The translations under genes and the position numbers were made by a program. The notes under the pieces were generated by a model, which searched no databases, had not been told where the DNA came from, and worked only from the letters and a program-made list of their open reading frames with translations. This document shows positions 17,890-26,971 of a stretch of DNA of 64,000 bases, piece after piece (positions within the stretch are counted from its first letter, which is position 1; each line of letters starts with the position of its first letter). This DNA comes from CAZPQN01 sp964588795 (GTDB lineage Bacteria > Fidelibacterota > UBA2242), in contig CAZPQN010000005.1 in NCBI GenBank assembly GCA_964588795.1, forward strand, positions 1-64,000, written 5' to 3'.

Positions 17890-19059
17890 ATGGAAATTTT
17901 TCTGAAAATCCTGCACACAACCGGTTTGGCCAACATCAGTCTGGGTAATATTGTTATGATTCTGACTGGGGCTTTGGCGGTTTACGTCGCTATCGTGAAA
18001 AACTACGAACCGCTGTTATTGCTCCCCATCGGATTCGGCATCATCATTGGCAATATCCCCTCCATTCCCGGCATCCCCATCGGGGTTTTCGACACGGTCG
18101 CCAATGGCAGTTCCTCAAACAGTGTTTTCAGCCTGATTTATTGGTGGGTTACTTCCGGGCTTTTTCCGCCGCTGATATTTTTAGGTATCGGGGCTTTGAC
18201 CGATTTTTCGTCGCTGATTTCCAATCCCAGGTCACTATTATTGGGAGCGGCGGCCCAGATCGGTATTTTTGTGACTTTCACCGGAGCGATCCTGCTCGGT
18301 TTTACCGCCCGCGAAGCCGCCTCCATCGGCATAATCGGCGGTGCGGATGGGCCCACCTCAATTTTTCTGTCTTCGCAGTTGGCGCCGCATTTGTTAGGGC
18401 CGATCGCCATTGCCGGTTATTCCTACATTGCGCTGGTTCCGCTCATTCAGCCGCCGGTCATGCGCGCATTGATCACTTCCCGTGAAGCGCGTATTCGCAT
18501 GAAGCCCGCTCGGCGCGTCTCGAAAAAGGAAAAAATACTCTTCCCGATCATCGTAGCTATTCTGGCCGCGCTAATCGTGCCGGGTTCGATTCCCTTGGTG
18601 GGAATGTTAATGCTGGGCAATTTACTGAAAGAAAGCGGCGTGACAGACCGACTGGCGCGCACGGCCGGCAACGCCCTGCTTGACGTCTGCACCATCTTGC
18701 TCTCTTTTACCGTAGGCGCCAGCACCCAGGCGACACGGATCGTTGACGGAGTGGATGTAGGTTTTCTGACTCCGCGGGCACTGGGGATCTTTTCCCTCGG
18801 CTTCTTTTCCTTCATCGTCGCCACTGCCGGCGGATTGCTGTTCGCCAAGCTGATGAATCTGTTTCTTAAGGAAAAAATCAATCCCCTGATCGGAGCGGCG
18901 GGTGTTTCCGCTGTGCCAGATTCGGCACGCGTAGTGCATGTTTACGGACATAAATTCGATCCTGACAATCACTTGCTTTTTCACGCGATGGGCCCCAATG
19001 TCGCAGGTGTTATCGGTTCCGCGATTGCCGCAGGAATTTTTCTATCCCTTTTCAAATAG
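17890..19059 (+). CDS. Na+-translocating decarboxylase, beta subunit (OadB/MmdB-like)
   Basis: A 389-residue multi-pass inner-membrane protein that couples decarboxylation of biotin-CO2 to export of sodium ions. The conserved GGADGPTSIF (about residues 154-163) and the C-terminal MGPNVAGVIGSAIAAG are family hallmarks around the ion path. It closes the propionate operon, 16 bases after the biotin carrier. With the upstream genes, it would turn succinyl-CoA-derived methylmalonyl-CoA into propionyl-CoA while charging a sodium gradient. Confidence 0.96.
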   Translation: MEIFLKILHTTGLANISLGNIVMILTGALAVYVAIVKNYEPLLLLPIGFGIIIGNIPSIPGIPIGVFDTVANGSSSNSVFSLIYWWVTSGLFPPLIFLGIGALTDFSSLISNPRSLLLGAAAQIGIFVTFTGAILLGFTAREAASIGIIGGADGPTSIFLSSQLAPHLLGPIAIAGYSYIALVPLIQPPVMRALITSREARIRMKPARRVSKKEKILFPIIVAILAALIVPGSIPLVGMLMLGNLLKESGVTDRLARTAGNALLDVCTILLSFTVGASTQATRIVDGVDVGFLTPRALGIFSLGFFSFIVATAGGLLFAKLMNLFLKEKINPLIGAAGVSAVPDSARVVHVYGHKFDPDNHLLFHAMGPNVAGVIGSAIAAGIFLSLFK

Positions 19060-19151
19060 AAAATTACGGGAGCAGCCCACAAGCACTTTCCGGGCAATGA
19101 TTCCGGAGGTCCGCTATTGAGGCAGACGGGATGACAATTCCAGGTGCAGCT

Positions 19152-21311
19152 TTAGAATAAATGCCCGATAGAAAAATACAACAGGTTCCGATCTCTCAGG
19201 TCGTATCCATAATCGAGACTGATGGGACCGACGGGAGTGGGAATGACGATTCCCGCACTGACCGCCATCCGGGAATCGCGCCAGTTAAAGTTATCAATCC
19301 CCTCCCAGACGTTGCCGAAAGTTCCGTACAGACTATAAAAAATACCGGAAGTCAACGGCGCGCGTAAACCTAAGCCGACTGTCCCGACTAAGTTACCCCA
19401 GAGCTCATCCTGATGCCAGCCGGGCAGGGAGTGCAGGCCGCCTAACCTGAATTTTTCGTAGTGACTGAGGGCGACATTGATATAACCGATCCTTATATGG
19501 GTCGAAAAAGTGTACTTATCGGAGTAGGTTTCATAGTTCGAGGATTCGACGGAGATGCGGTCAAATTGTTTGAAATTGTCTTCGGATACCGAGTGTTCGT
19601 AACGCAGATCGTTGAGGCGTCCGTTGCGTGGCAGGTCATGATCATCAGTATTATCAACAAAAATTCGGGACACGAGGCTGAAGGAGGTATAATCATATTC
19701 GCGGAGCGGATCGACGACTGATTTATAGGCGTGAATTTTTTCCAATTTAATACCAAAGGCGGTCAATCCGACGCGTTTTATCTGCAACCCGGCGTTGGCT
19801 TCCAGGCCCAGGCGATAATGTTCGCCAAAATCAACGCGGCGGCCGTCATCATACAGGGGGACAGTCTCGTAGCGATAATACAGCGAAGTGTAACCGGTGA
19901 AATTGGAAATCAAAATCCGGGTAGAGCGGGCGTCCCATTCGATTTTGCGTAGCAAATCGCTGGCAATGAAAAAAACCTGATTATCTAAACCGGTGCCGAG
20001 TAAATTGTTGTACTTAGCCTGGAGGAAGGCGCTGGCTTTGCGTTCGCTGTCATAATGCGTTCCGAAGGAGAACAGGGTGCGGGCTTCTTCTTCCACCTCG
20101 ACCATGACATCCGCCTGGTTCTGACCCACTTTGCGGAGCGACATGTAGACATTTTTGAATAAGCCCGTACTGAACAGGTTTTTCATACTACGTCGGGCGA
20201 GCGCGCTGTTCCAGGGAGCGCCTTCCTGCAATTGCATTTCCCGTCGCATGACGAAATTGCGGGTAACTCGGTTGTTGTTAAAAGTTATACTCCGGATCGT
20301 GGTCTGGTTTAGTTCCTGCTGTGAACGGGCCAGGTAATCGGGATCTTTTTTCTGATTGGTGGCGTACGGGCGGATGTTTTCAAGGTAGGGCAAAGTTGAG
20401 CGATAACCAGCCTCTACGAGGACACTCACCGAATCAAAATCTGCGGCGGAAATCTGGTCAATTTGCGGGCGGATCAGAACGTCAGCCAGTTCTAAATTCC
20501 GAGTATCGGACATAAACGACAGAGTATTCATCGCCTGCCCGAAAATTTCCAATACGTCGAAATTGGGCTTCAGCGGCAAAACCTTACTGCTGGCGTCCAC
20601 TGCGATGATAAATTCCGCTCCCAGCTCACGGGCGACATCGCAAGGCACATTATTGGTCAAGCCCCCGTCAACTAACAGCATCGAATCATACGCTACGGGC
20701 GCCAGGGCGATGGGAAAAGCGGAGCTGGAAGTCACCGCCTTGGCCAGATTGCCTTGTTTAATGACAACAGTCTTGCCGGTCTTGATGTCGGTGGCGACGA
20801 TCCGCAGGGGGATCGCCAGGCTGTCGAAATCGGCCCGGGCCGCGAATTCGGGATAAACGGTCTCCTGAAAAATGCGCTCCTGCAAGGCCTGGGTCGAGAG
20901 CAGATTCTTGGGATAAATGACGTTGAAATTTTCATCAAAGCGCAGAGCAAATAAAGCCGGCAGTTCCATAATTTTTTGAGAAACGAATTCGATATCGCGA
21001 AAGGGTTTCGGAGTCAGCAATTTGCTCCAGCGGGTGCTCGTGACCAGCTTTTCAATTTGTTCCGGCGTGTTGCCGCTGGCATACAACGCCCCGACGATTG
21101 CTCCGACGCTGGTGCCGACGATCAGGTCGGGATAGAAGCCGATTTCCTCGAGAGCCTTGATGACACCGACATGCACAAAACCGCGGGCGCCGCCACCGCT
21201 GAGTACCAGCGCCGTCTTAACCCGGGTTGGTTCCTGCGCCCCCAAAACGGCGGTAATTATCAGCGTGGTGATGATTGACCGACCGAGATATGTCGCGGTG
21301 AAGCGTGTCAC
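19152..21311 (-). CDS. Patatin-like phospholipase fused to an Omp85-type barrel
   Basis: A 719-residue exported protein: signal peptide (about residues 8-24), patatin lipase domain (30-300), a POTRA-like segment (about 330-410) and a C-terminal surface-antigen (BamA/TamA-like) barrel ending in LLYFSIGHLF. The catalytic dyad is intact: Ser68 in GTSVG and Asp215 in DGG, with the oxyanion loop GGGARG at 39-44. This is the PlpD architecture, a lipase delivered by its own outer-membrane pore (type Vd). The start is a GTG; no clear ribosome-binding site is visible. It lies alone on this strand, about 100 bases downstream of the transglutaminase-like gene. Confidence 0.93.
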   Translation of the reverse strand: MTRFTATYLGRSIITTLIITAVLGAQEPTRVKTALVLSGGGARGFVHVGVIKALEEIGFYPDLIVGTSVGAIVGALYASGNTPEQIEKLVTSTRWSKLLTPKPFRDIEFVSQKIMELPALFALRFDENFNVIYPKNLLSTQALQERIFQETVYPEFAARADFDSLAIPLRIVATDIKTGKTVVIKQGNLAKAVTSSSAFPIALAPVAYDSMLLVDGGLTNNVPCDVARELGAEFIIAVDASSKVLPLKPNFDVLEIFGQAMNTLSFMSDTRNLELADVLIRPQIDQISAADFDSVSVLVEAGYRSTLPYLENIRPYATNQKKDPDYLARSQQELNQTTIRSITFNNNRVTRNFVMRREMQLQEGAPWNSALARRSMKNLFSTGLFKNVYMSLRKVGQNQADVMVEVEEEARTLFSFGTHYDSERKASAFLQAKYNNLLGTGLDNQVFFIASDLLRKIEWDARSTRILISNFTGYTSLYYRYETVPLYDDGRRVDFGEHYRLGLEANAGLQIKRVGLTAFGIKLEKIHAYKSVVDPLREYDYTSFSLVSRIFVDNTDDHDLPRNGRLNDLRYEHSVSEDNFKQFDRISVESSNYETYSDKYTFSTHIRIGYINVALSHYEKFRLGGLHSLPGWHQDELWGNLVGTVGLGLRAPLTSGIFYSLYGTFGNVWEGIDNFNWRDSRMAVSAGIVIPTPVGPISLDYGYDLRDRNLLYFSIGHLF

Positions 21312-21417
21312 GTTAAAAGTTACTAATCTGCACTCAGTTCACCAAGCGCTTCGCGATGCGCAACGACAACTAAGGCTTATGGGATTAAATATCTATGTAC
21401 AGATTCTGGCGACGTTC

Positions 21418-22896
21418 TCAGAGGGCTTTGATTTTTACCACATTGGGACTGACATTTTTAAACTGCGGCATCGCCATCCCGATATCGGCATTGATATAGG
21501 TCGGGTCGCAGACCAAATAATTTTTCCCCTCGAAGCTGACGAAATCGCCACTCACGGCGGAGACGAACCGGACCGCCGTGGCCATGTGTCCCGGGTAATG
21601 CAGTCCGACGACCTCCAGCCCCAAAAGCTCGCGCACCAGATAGGCAAACATGATGGAGCGATCTTCGCAATCCGAAAAGTCATAAAACACAGTCTCATCT
21701 GGGAACAGAGGCTTTTCCCGCCCGAAATTATCATCATCGGTTTTGTATTCAAATGCGGTCTGGACGAAGCGCAATATCAGATTGACGGCATCCGGCTCAC
21801 TGCGTCCGGTGATAATCGGCTTTAAGGCATTCAGAATAGCGTTTTGTACGGCCGGTGCCGTTTGATAGCTAAAATATACGTCCCAGTCGGTCTGCGGATA
21901 ATATTTGAAGAATCGGACCGCATCATCACTGTATTTCAGGGCCAGGGAATATTGTTTGCCTCCGTAACTGAAGGTCAGGTTTTTCTGTAAAACCGCATTT
22001 TTAAACTGCGGCGCCGCCGGCACCATCAGCGACAGACTGCGATCCGCGCCCGGATATTCGGTATCATAAGTGTAAAGTGCCCCGGTTAATTCCGGTTCAT
22101 TCTCAAATCGGATCGCGAAATACTGTTGCCCACCCAGGGTGAGATAGGGAACGGAATACACCATGTTCCGGATCGGCAGCAGGAGATAAACGCCTGCGTT
22201 GTTATAGCCGACGCGCGCCTTATAGCCGCTCTTGACCAGCATGAACCAGATGAAAAGCCGGATTTCGTTGGGCTTGTCCCCATAAATCTGTTTGCCGGTC
22301 TGGTACAGCAGTTGCGCACAGCCGTAATCGTTGAGGTTCATGCGTTTGACATAACCATCAATCTGGGTTTTTAAATCGGCAAAATCGGTGCGACTGAGCT
22401 CATCCCAGAAGTTGCTGATAGCCAAATTATTGATGGGTGTGTGCAGAGTGATTTTAGTTTTCTCATCGTACATTAGTTTGATGGGCATGGTAAAATAGTC
22501 GAAATTGAGCTCCGTACCCCGTTTGACATCCGGAGGCGGAGGCGGCGGAGCCGGCGGTTGCGCTTTGGGTTCGGGTTCTGGTTGCGCGATGACCTGGGCG
22601 GCACCTCCGGGCAGAGGCGGAGTCGGTTTAGGCTCCGCGGCTGGCAGTTCTTTCGGTTTGGGTTTGGGATCGCGCAGGCGGCCCTGATAGGCCTGAAAAT
22701 ACTCCCAGTCCTTTTTCAGAAAATCGGCAAACAGAGAATCGTCGCGCGCGATGTAGTCACGAACGTACTTTTCTGTTTTTTTCATCTGGGCTTCGGTGCG
22801 CTCCTTGATTTTGCGCATCATTTCTTCGACCGGATCCTGCGCCATGGCGCTCCGGCAGATAAACCAGACGATCAAAAGTACCACAAATCTATGCAT
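21418..22896 (-). CDS. Exported protein with C-terminal transglutaminase-like domain
   Basis: A 492-residue exported protein: signal peptide ending in SAMA-QD, a charged helical segment (about 20-75), a Pro/Glu/Lys linker with eight consecutive prolines near 127-134, and a C-terminal domain of papain/transglutaminase-like type. The Cys410-His437-Asp464 triad is visible in SDCEDRS, YPGHM and VCDPTY. Substrate unknown; similar large secreted proteins in FCB bacteria are usually annotated only as hypothetical. The ATG at 22896 has AGGAGG 4 bases upstream. Confidence 0.8.
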   Translation of the reverse strand: MHRFVVLLIVWFICRSAMAQDPVEEMMRKIKERTEAQMKKTEKYVRDYIARDDSLFADFLKKDWEYFQAYQGRLRDPKPKPKELPAAEPKPTPPLPGGAAQVIAQPEPEPKAQPPAPPPPPPDVKRGTELNFDYFTMPIKLMYDEKTKITLHTPINNLAISNFWDELSRTDFADLKTQIDGYVKRMNLNDYGCAQLLYQTGKQIYGDKPNEIRLFIWFMLVKSGYKARVGYNNAGVYLLLPIRNMVYSVPYLTLGGQQYFAIRFENEPELTGALYTYDTEYPGADRSLSLMVPAAPQFKNAVLQKNLTFSYGGKQYSLALKYSDDAVRFFKYYPQTDWDVYFSYQTAPAVQNAILNALKPIITGRSEPDAVNLILRFVQTAFEYKTDDDNFGREKPLFPDETVFYDFSDCEDRSIMFAYLVRELLGLEVVGLHYPGHMATAVRFVSAVSGDFVSFEGKNYLVCDPTYINADIGMAMPQFKNVSPNVVKIKAL

Positions 22897-22944
22897 AAAT
22901 CCTCCTCGATATTTGAGCAACATTCCCAAGTTATTCCAGGCCAT

Positions 22945-23622
22945 TTATAAAAAGATCAGGGCTAATCCGACCGCCACCACCAGACCGGGTAAAAAATTAC
23001 TGACCCGGATGACTTTGATTTCCAGAATATCAATCCCTAAACCGATCAGGAGCAAGCCCCCTACGGCGCTCATTTCCGTGACAACCGGTGTGGTTAATAC
23101 CGAACCGAGAGCTCCGGCGAACAGGGTCAGAGCGCCCTGATACAATAACAGCGGGATAGCGGCAAATAAGACTCCCGCGCCCAGCCCCGCCGCCAGCGCC
23201 ATTGCAGAAAATCCATCTAACAGGGCTTTGGCCAGGAGCAGGTGCGGTCGCCCGCCCAGGCCCTCTTCAAATGCCCCGAGGACCGTCATCGAACCCATAC
23301 AGAACAGCAGGAATGCTGTTACCAGACCATCCGTGAATTTCGCATTCGACGATTTTAACCGGCGTTTCAGGAAATTTCCTAACCGATTGATCTGCTTTTC
23401 GATATCCAGCAATTCACCGATTATCGCCCCGCTGACTGTACTGCCAATCAGAATCAGGAGGTTTTCCGTTCTCATCGCCATCGAAAACCCCAAGTAGAGC
23501 GTAAAAAGTCCAATTGCCTGGAAGGCTATCGTAGTCAGCCGGAGGGGCAGACGAGCATGTAAAAAAAGGCCGAGCATACTCCCGCAGATAACCGTAGCGA
23601 CGTTAACCAGGGTACCGATCAT
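22945..23622 (-). CDS. DUF554-family membrane protein
   Basis: A 225-residue integral membrane protein of the DUF554 (YdfK/YqgA-like) family with about seven hydrophobic segments, starting MIGTLVNVATVICGSMLGL and containing FCMGSMTVLGAFEEGLGG, GFSAMALAAGLGAGVLFAA and the C-terminal LLIGLGIDILEIKVIRVSNFLPGL. The family is thought to be transporter-like but its substrate is unknown. It is 48 bases upstream of the transglutaminase-like gene and may share its transcript. Confidence 0.9.
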   Translation of the reverse strand: MIGTLVNVATVICGSMLGLFLHARLPLRLTTIAFQAIGLFTLYLGFSMAMRTENLLILIGSTVSGAIIGELLDIEKQINRLGNFLKRRLKSSNAKFTDGLVTAFLLFCMGSMTVLGAFEEGLGGRPHLLLAKALLDGFSAMALAAGLGAGVLFAAIPLLLYQGALTLFAGALGSVLTTPVVTEMSAVGGLLLIGLGIDILEIKVIRVSNFLPGLVVAVGLALIFL

Positions 23623-23700
23623 TGAGAGTCTCTGGAAGGATTAAAAAATGGGTTTCAGGATGACCAAACGTACATCTCGCAGGCATTCTGAAAGGCTGAT

Positions 23701-23907
23701 TTAGACGGTAGGTTGATTGTCGGTTTTTTCAGGAATAATGAACCAGCCGACGATGTAGGTCAGCACTAGTGGAAAAAAGCCGGTCACGATCGTTCCAAAA
23801 ATCAACGCTAAACGAATCAGCGTCGGATCGAGTCCCAGGAGTTCGCCCAAACCACCACAGATGCCAGCAATTTTCTGGTCGCTTTTCGAACGGTAGATTT
23901 TTTTCAT
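23701..23907 (-). CDS. PspC-domain membrane protein
   Basis: A 68-residue protein consisting of one PspC domain: MKKIYRSKSDQKIAGICGG, GELLGLDPTLIRLAL, then a hydrophobic helix (IFGTIVTGFFPLVLTYIVGW) and a polar tail. PspC-domain proteins sense or respond to envelope stress in proteobacteria; in FCB bacteria stand-alone copies are common and their role is unclear. GAGGGTGC before the ATG may serve for ribosome binding. Confidence 0.93.
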   Translation of the reverse strand: MKKIYRSKSDQKIAGICGGLGELLGLDPTLIRLALIFGTIVTGFFPLVLTYIVGWFIIPEKTDNQPTV

Positions 23908-24079
23908 AATGCACCCTCACGATTGCTGTTGAATTTTAGGCAACATTTGAAAGTCAGGCAAGAGAGAAATCAAAGAAAAACTGAGCGCCCCGATTTCGAC
24001 GTTTTTCGGCCAAGAGCTGCATTTTCACTTGAAACCTAAGATTCAAACCCGTATTTTTAAGCTATGCACAGGAGAATTT

Positions 24080-24979
24080 ATGGATAGACGGCAATTTTTA
24101 AAGACCTCGGCTTTGTTGACGGGCGGCGCCTTGCTGCCAAAATCCTCCATTGTCCGGGCCCAGGCGAAAGCGCATAACCTAGTTTTGGTGAAAAATGGTC
24201 AACCGGCGGAAATGGTCAGCAAAGCACTGGATCTGTTGGGTGGAATTCAGCGCTTCGTCGCCACCGGGGAAGTGGTTCTACTCAAACCGAACATAAGTTG
24301 GGATCGCGCACCCGAATATGCCGCCACAACCAATCCCGAATTGGTAGCCGAGATGGTACGGCAGTGCCGCAACGCCGGAGCTAAAAAAGTCATTGTTCTC
24401 GATAATCCATGCAATGATGCCCGGCGCAGTTATGCTTCCAGCCGGATTCCCGAATATGCAGAAAAAGCCGGAGCGGAAGTCAAATTCATGCGGGAAAATC
24501 AATACGTTGAGACTCCGATCCCGAACGGCACGAAGCTTAAAAGCTGGTTATTTCATCAGGATGCCCTCACCGCGGATAAAATTATCTACCTGCCGATTTT
24601 AAAACACCATCGCCTGAGCGGGGCGACCATCGGTTTTAAGAATGTCATGGGACTGATTGGTGGTAATCGCGGTCGGATTCATTTCCCGTTTGCGGAAAAT
24701 ATCGTAGATCTCAACCGGCGCATTGTACCGGTGCTGACCGTTGTTGACGCTATCCGCGTCCTCAAACGCAATGGTCCGGGTGGCGGAAATCTGCACGATG
24801 TTGAACAGATGAATACGGTGGTGGCGGGGATCGATCGGGTGCTGGTAGATGCCTGGGGCGCCCGGATTTTCGGACATGACCCGTACACTTACGACTGGCT
24901 CAAACTGGCGCATGCCCAGGGTTTGGGCGAAATTGACACTGAAAAACGACCTCCTTTCATCTTTGATTTCAAGGCATGA
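24080..24979 (+). CDS. Tat-signal DUF362 protein
   Basis: A 299-residue DUF362 protein with a twin-arginine signal: MDRRQFLKTSALLTGGALLP, cleavage likely after VRAQA. DUF362 motifs include VLLKPNISWDRAPEYAATTNP, the middle VIVLDNPCNDARRSY and KHHRLSGATIGFKNVMGLIGG. The ATG at 24080 has AGGAG 5 bases upstream, and the upstream in-frame ATG at 24029 would destroy the Tat signal. Tat export implies folding, perhaps with a cofactor, in the cytoplasm before transport. It is the first gene of the AmmeMemoRadiSam cluster and overlaps the next gene (ATGA). Confidence 0.9.
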   Translation: MDRRQFLKTSALLTGGALLPKSSIVRAQAKAHNLVLVKNGQPAEMVSKALDLLGGIQRFVATGEVVLLKPNISWDRAPEYAATTNPELVAEMVRQCRNAGAKKVIVLDNPCNDARRSYASSRIPEYAEKAGAEVKFMRENQYVETPIPNGTKLKSWLFHQDALTADKIIYLPILKHHRLSGATIGFKNVMGLIGGNRGRIHFPFAENIVDLNRRIVPVLTVVDAIRVLKRNGPGGGNLHDVEQMNTVVAGIDRVLVDAWGARIFGHDPYTYDWLKLAHAQGLGEIDTEKRPPFIFDFKA

Positions 24980-26511
24980 AATTTTATAGCCGACCACTTC
25001 GCCTCACGGCTCAGTCAGTATTTCTCGGCCTGTTTCTTTTGACCGTCCTGCAGGCAACTTATCCTTTTCAGCCCTGGTTGCCTCCGGAGCTGTTTCTCTG
25101 GCTCGATCCCCTAGCGAGTTTCTCGACCATGATTGCCGACCGATTTTTTACACCGGTGCTGTTGCTAAGCCTTTTGGTTTTGCTCAGCCCGCTGGTCTTC
25201 GGGCGGGCTTTCTGCGGATGGGTTTGTCCGCTGGGCACGGTGATCGATCTGTGCGACAGGTTCATTGCTCCGCACACGGTGATCAGCTTGCGGCGCTACC
25301 GTCCAATCAAGTCGATCCTGCTGGTAATCTTTATTCTACTGGCCATTCTCGGGATACAATTGGCCTGGTTGCTGGATCCCCTGCCGATTCTCTGGCGGAC
25401 GATTGGAGTTCCGGGAATGGCACTATTCTTTCTGATTATTGATACTTTAATGAGCGGACTGGGCGCAGTGGGAATTTTCCCGACGCTGTTTACCAGGCTT
25501 CAGGATCAGCTGGCCGGGTACCTTTTCCCGGTTGCTCGCCCGGCTTTCGGTGGTCTTTTCCTGCCTGTCTTAATTTTTGGGATTATCATCGGTCTGAGCA
25601 AGGTGTCCCGGCGGTTTTGGTGCCGTACGCTCTGCCCGCTGGGAGCTTTGCTGGGGCTGGTCGCCAAATTCAGTCCCTGGCAAAGAACGGTGGATGCAGA
25701 GCGGTGTACAAGTTGTGCGATCTGCCAGCGTGGGTGCAAGATGGAGGCAATTGAACCGGATATTATGACAACTGAAAAATCCGAATGCATTTTATGCCAG
25801 AACTGCGCCCACGAATGCCCCACTGACGCCATCTGGTTTAGTTTCCAGGCGCCGGGACGAATGCGCTCGCCGGTTGATTTGTCCCGCCGGGCATTTATCG
25901 GTTCCGGGTTAGGGGCTCTGGCGGCGACCGGTTTTTTAGCCATTAATCGCCCTGATCCGCACCGTTCAGACCGGCTGATTCGCCCACCCGGCGCAATCCC
26001 GGAAAATGATTTCAACGCCCGCTGTTTAAGGTGCGGCGAATGCGTCCGGATTTGTGCCACTTCCGGTAAATGTCTTCAGCATGCCATTGGTTACGGAGGA
26101 CTCGAAAGCATTTTGACCCCCTTGGCGCAGTTCCGGCGCGGTTATTGTGAAATGAATTGCAATCTGTGCGGCCAAATTTGTCCGACCAAAGCCATTCGCC
26201 CCCTGGCCTTGCCTGACAAACAAAAAACTAAAATGGGGCTGGCCCTCTTTATCAAGGATCGTTGTATTCCCTACCGGCTTAACCAGAACTGCATGGTCTG
26301 CGAGGAACATTGCCCGGTAGCCGATAAAGCCATTCAGACCGAAAAGAGGATCTATCACGATGCGTCAACAGGTTTGGCGCGCGTGGTGGATTATCCCTTT
26401 GTCATACCCGAGTTATGTATCGGGTGCGGCATCTGTGAAAACAAATGCCCGCTCAGCGGCGAAGCCGGGATCATCGTCGTCCGGGAGGGTGAGGAGAGGT
26501 TGCCTACATGA
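24976..26511 (+). CDS. NapH-NapG-like membrane ferredoxin fusion
   Basis: A 511-residue membrane iron-sulfur protein. Residues 1-225 are NapH-like with about five hydrophobic segments and the paired motifs FCGWVCPLG (79-87) and WCRTLCPLGALLG (215-227). Two 4Fe-4S motifs follow (CTSCAICQRGC at 244, CILCQNCAHEC at 271). A second twin-arginine segment (SRRAFIGSGLGALAATGFLA, 303-322) then precedes a NapG/MauM-like part with four further cysteine clusters (CLRCGECVRIC at 350, CEMNCNLCGQIC at 391, CMVCEEHC at 439, CIGCGICENKC at 481). The fusion would carry electrons between the quinone pool or cytoplasm and the outer face of the membrane (inference). It overlaps both neighbours by 4 bases. Confidence 0.88.
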   Translation: MKFYSRPLRLTAQSVFLGLFLLTVLQATYPFQPWLPPELFLWLDPLASFSTMIADRFFTPVLLLSLLVLLSPLVFGRAFCGWVCPLGTVIDLCDRFIAPHTVISLRRYRPIKSILLVIFILLAILGIQLAWLLDPLPILWRTIGVPGMALFFLIIDTLMSGLGAVGIFPTLFTRLQDQLAGYLFPVARPAFGGLFLPVLIFGIIIGLSKVSRRFWCRTLCPLGALLGLVAKFSPWQRTVDAERCTSCAICQRGCKMEAIEPDIMTTEKSECILCQNCAHECPTDAIWFSFQAPGRMRSPVDLSRRAFIGSGLGALAATGFLAINRPDPHRSDRLIRPPGAIPENDFNARCLRCGECVRICATSGKCLQHAIGYGGLESILTPLAQFRRGYCEMNCNLCGQICPTKAIRPLALPDKQKTKMGLALFIKDRCIPYRLNQNCMVCEEHCPVADKAIQTEKRIYHDASTGLARVVDYPFVIPELCIGCGICENKCPLSGEAGIIVVREGEERLPT

Positions 26512-26969
26512 AAAAACGTTTTGTTCTTTTTCTGATCACCCTCAGCTTCAGCGCCTGCGGTTCAAAATACTTCCTAAAACCCAACGAATATCAGGACTGG
26601 AACTGCTCCAAAAATCAAATGTACTCCAGCTCCAGTGCCTTAAAAAAAGTGCTGGCTAATTCCTATGACCTTTATGCTGGCTACCAGTTACAGCGTCTGC
26701 TTATCCAGCAGGTCACTTCACCCGATTTCAAGGAAGCCCGCATTGAACTTTTCTACACCAACGATACTAACGGCGCCCGCAACTTGTACCGCCGCTACCA
26801 GACTTTCAGCAAGCTCAGCATCGGTGAAGAGGGCAGTCAGAGTCCCGGTTTCGTAGCCTTTTACCGGCAGAATTGCTTTGTCCGGATCACCGCCAAACGG
26901 AATCTGACGGGCAAAGACATTCACCTGGTTGAACTGGCCAAATTGATTGATGCTAAACTAATGAAATAA
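26508..26969 (+). CDS. Small lipoprotein, possibly DUF6599-like
   Basis: A 153-residue predicted lipoprotein: signal MKKRFVLFLITLSFSAC with the acylated Cys at 17, then a soluble domain. The pattern IELFYTNDTNGARNLYRRYQ and the FVRITAKRN strand resemble DUF6599 proteins, which occur beside DUF362 and radical SAM genes in other anaerobes; the match is weak and made from memory. It overlaps the NapH-NapG gene (ATGA) and precedes the radical SAM gene by 2 bases, so it belongs to the cluster and is probably an outer- or inner-membrane accessory. Confidence 0.72.
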   Translation: MKKRFVLFLITLSFSACGSKYFLKPNEYQDWNCSKNQMYSSSSALKKVLANSYDLYAGYQLQRLLIQQVTSPDFKEARIELFYTNDTNGARNLYRRYQTFSKLSIGEEGSQSPGFVAFYRQNCFVRITAKRNLTGKDIHLVELAKLIDAKLMK

Positions 26970-26971
26970 CC

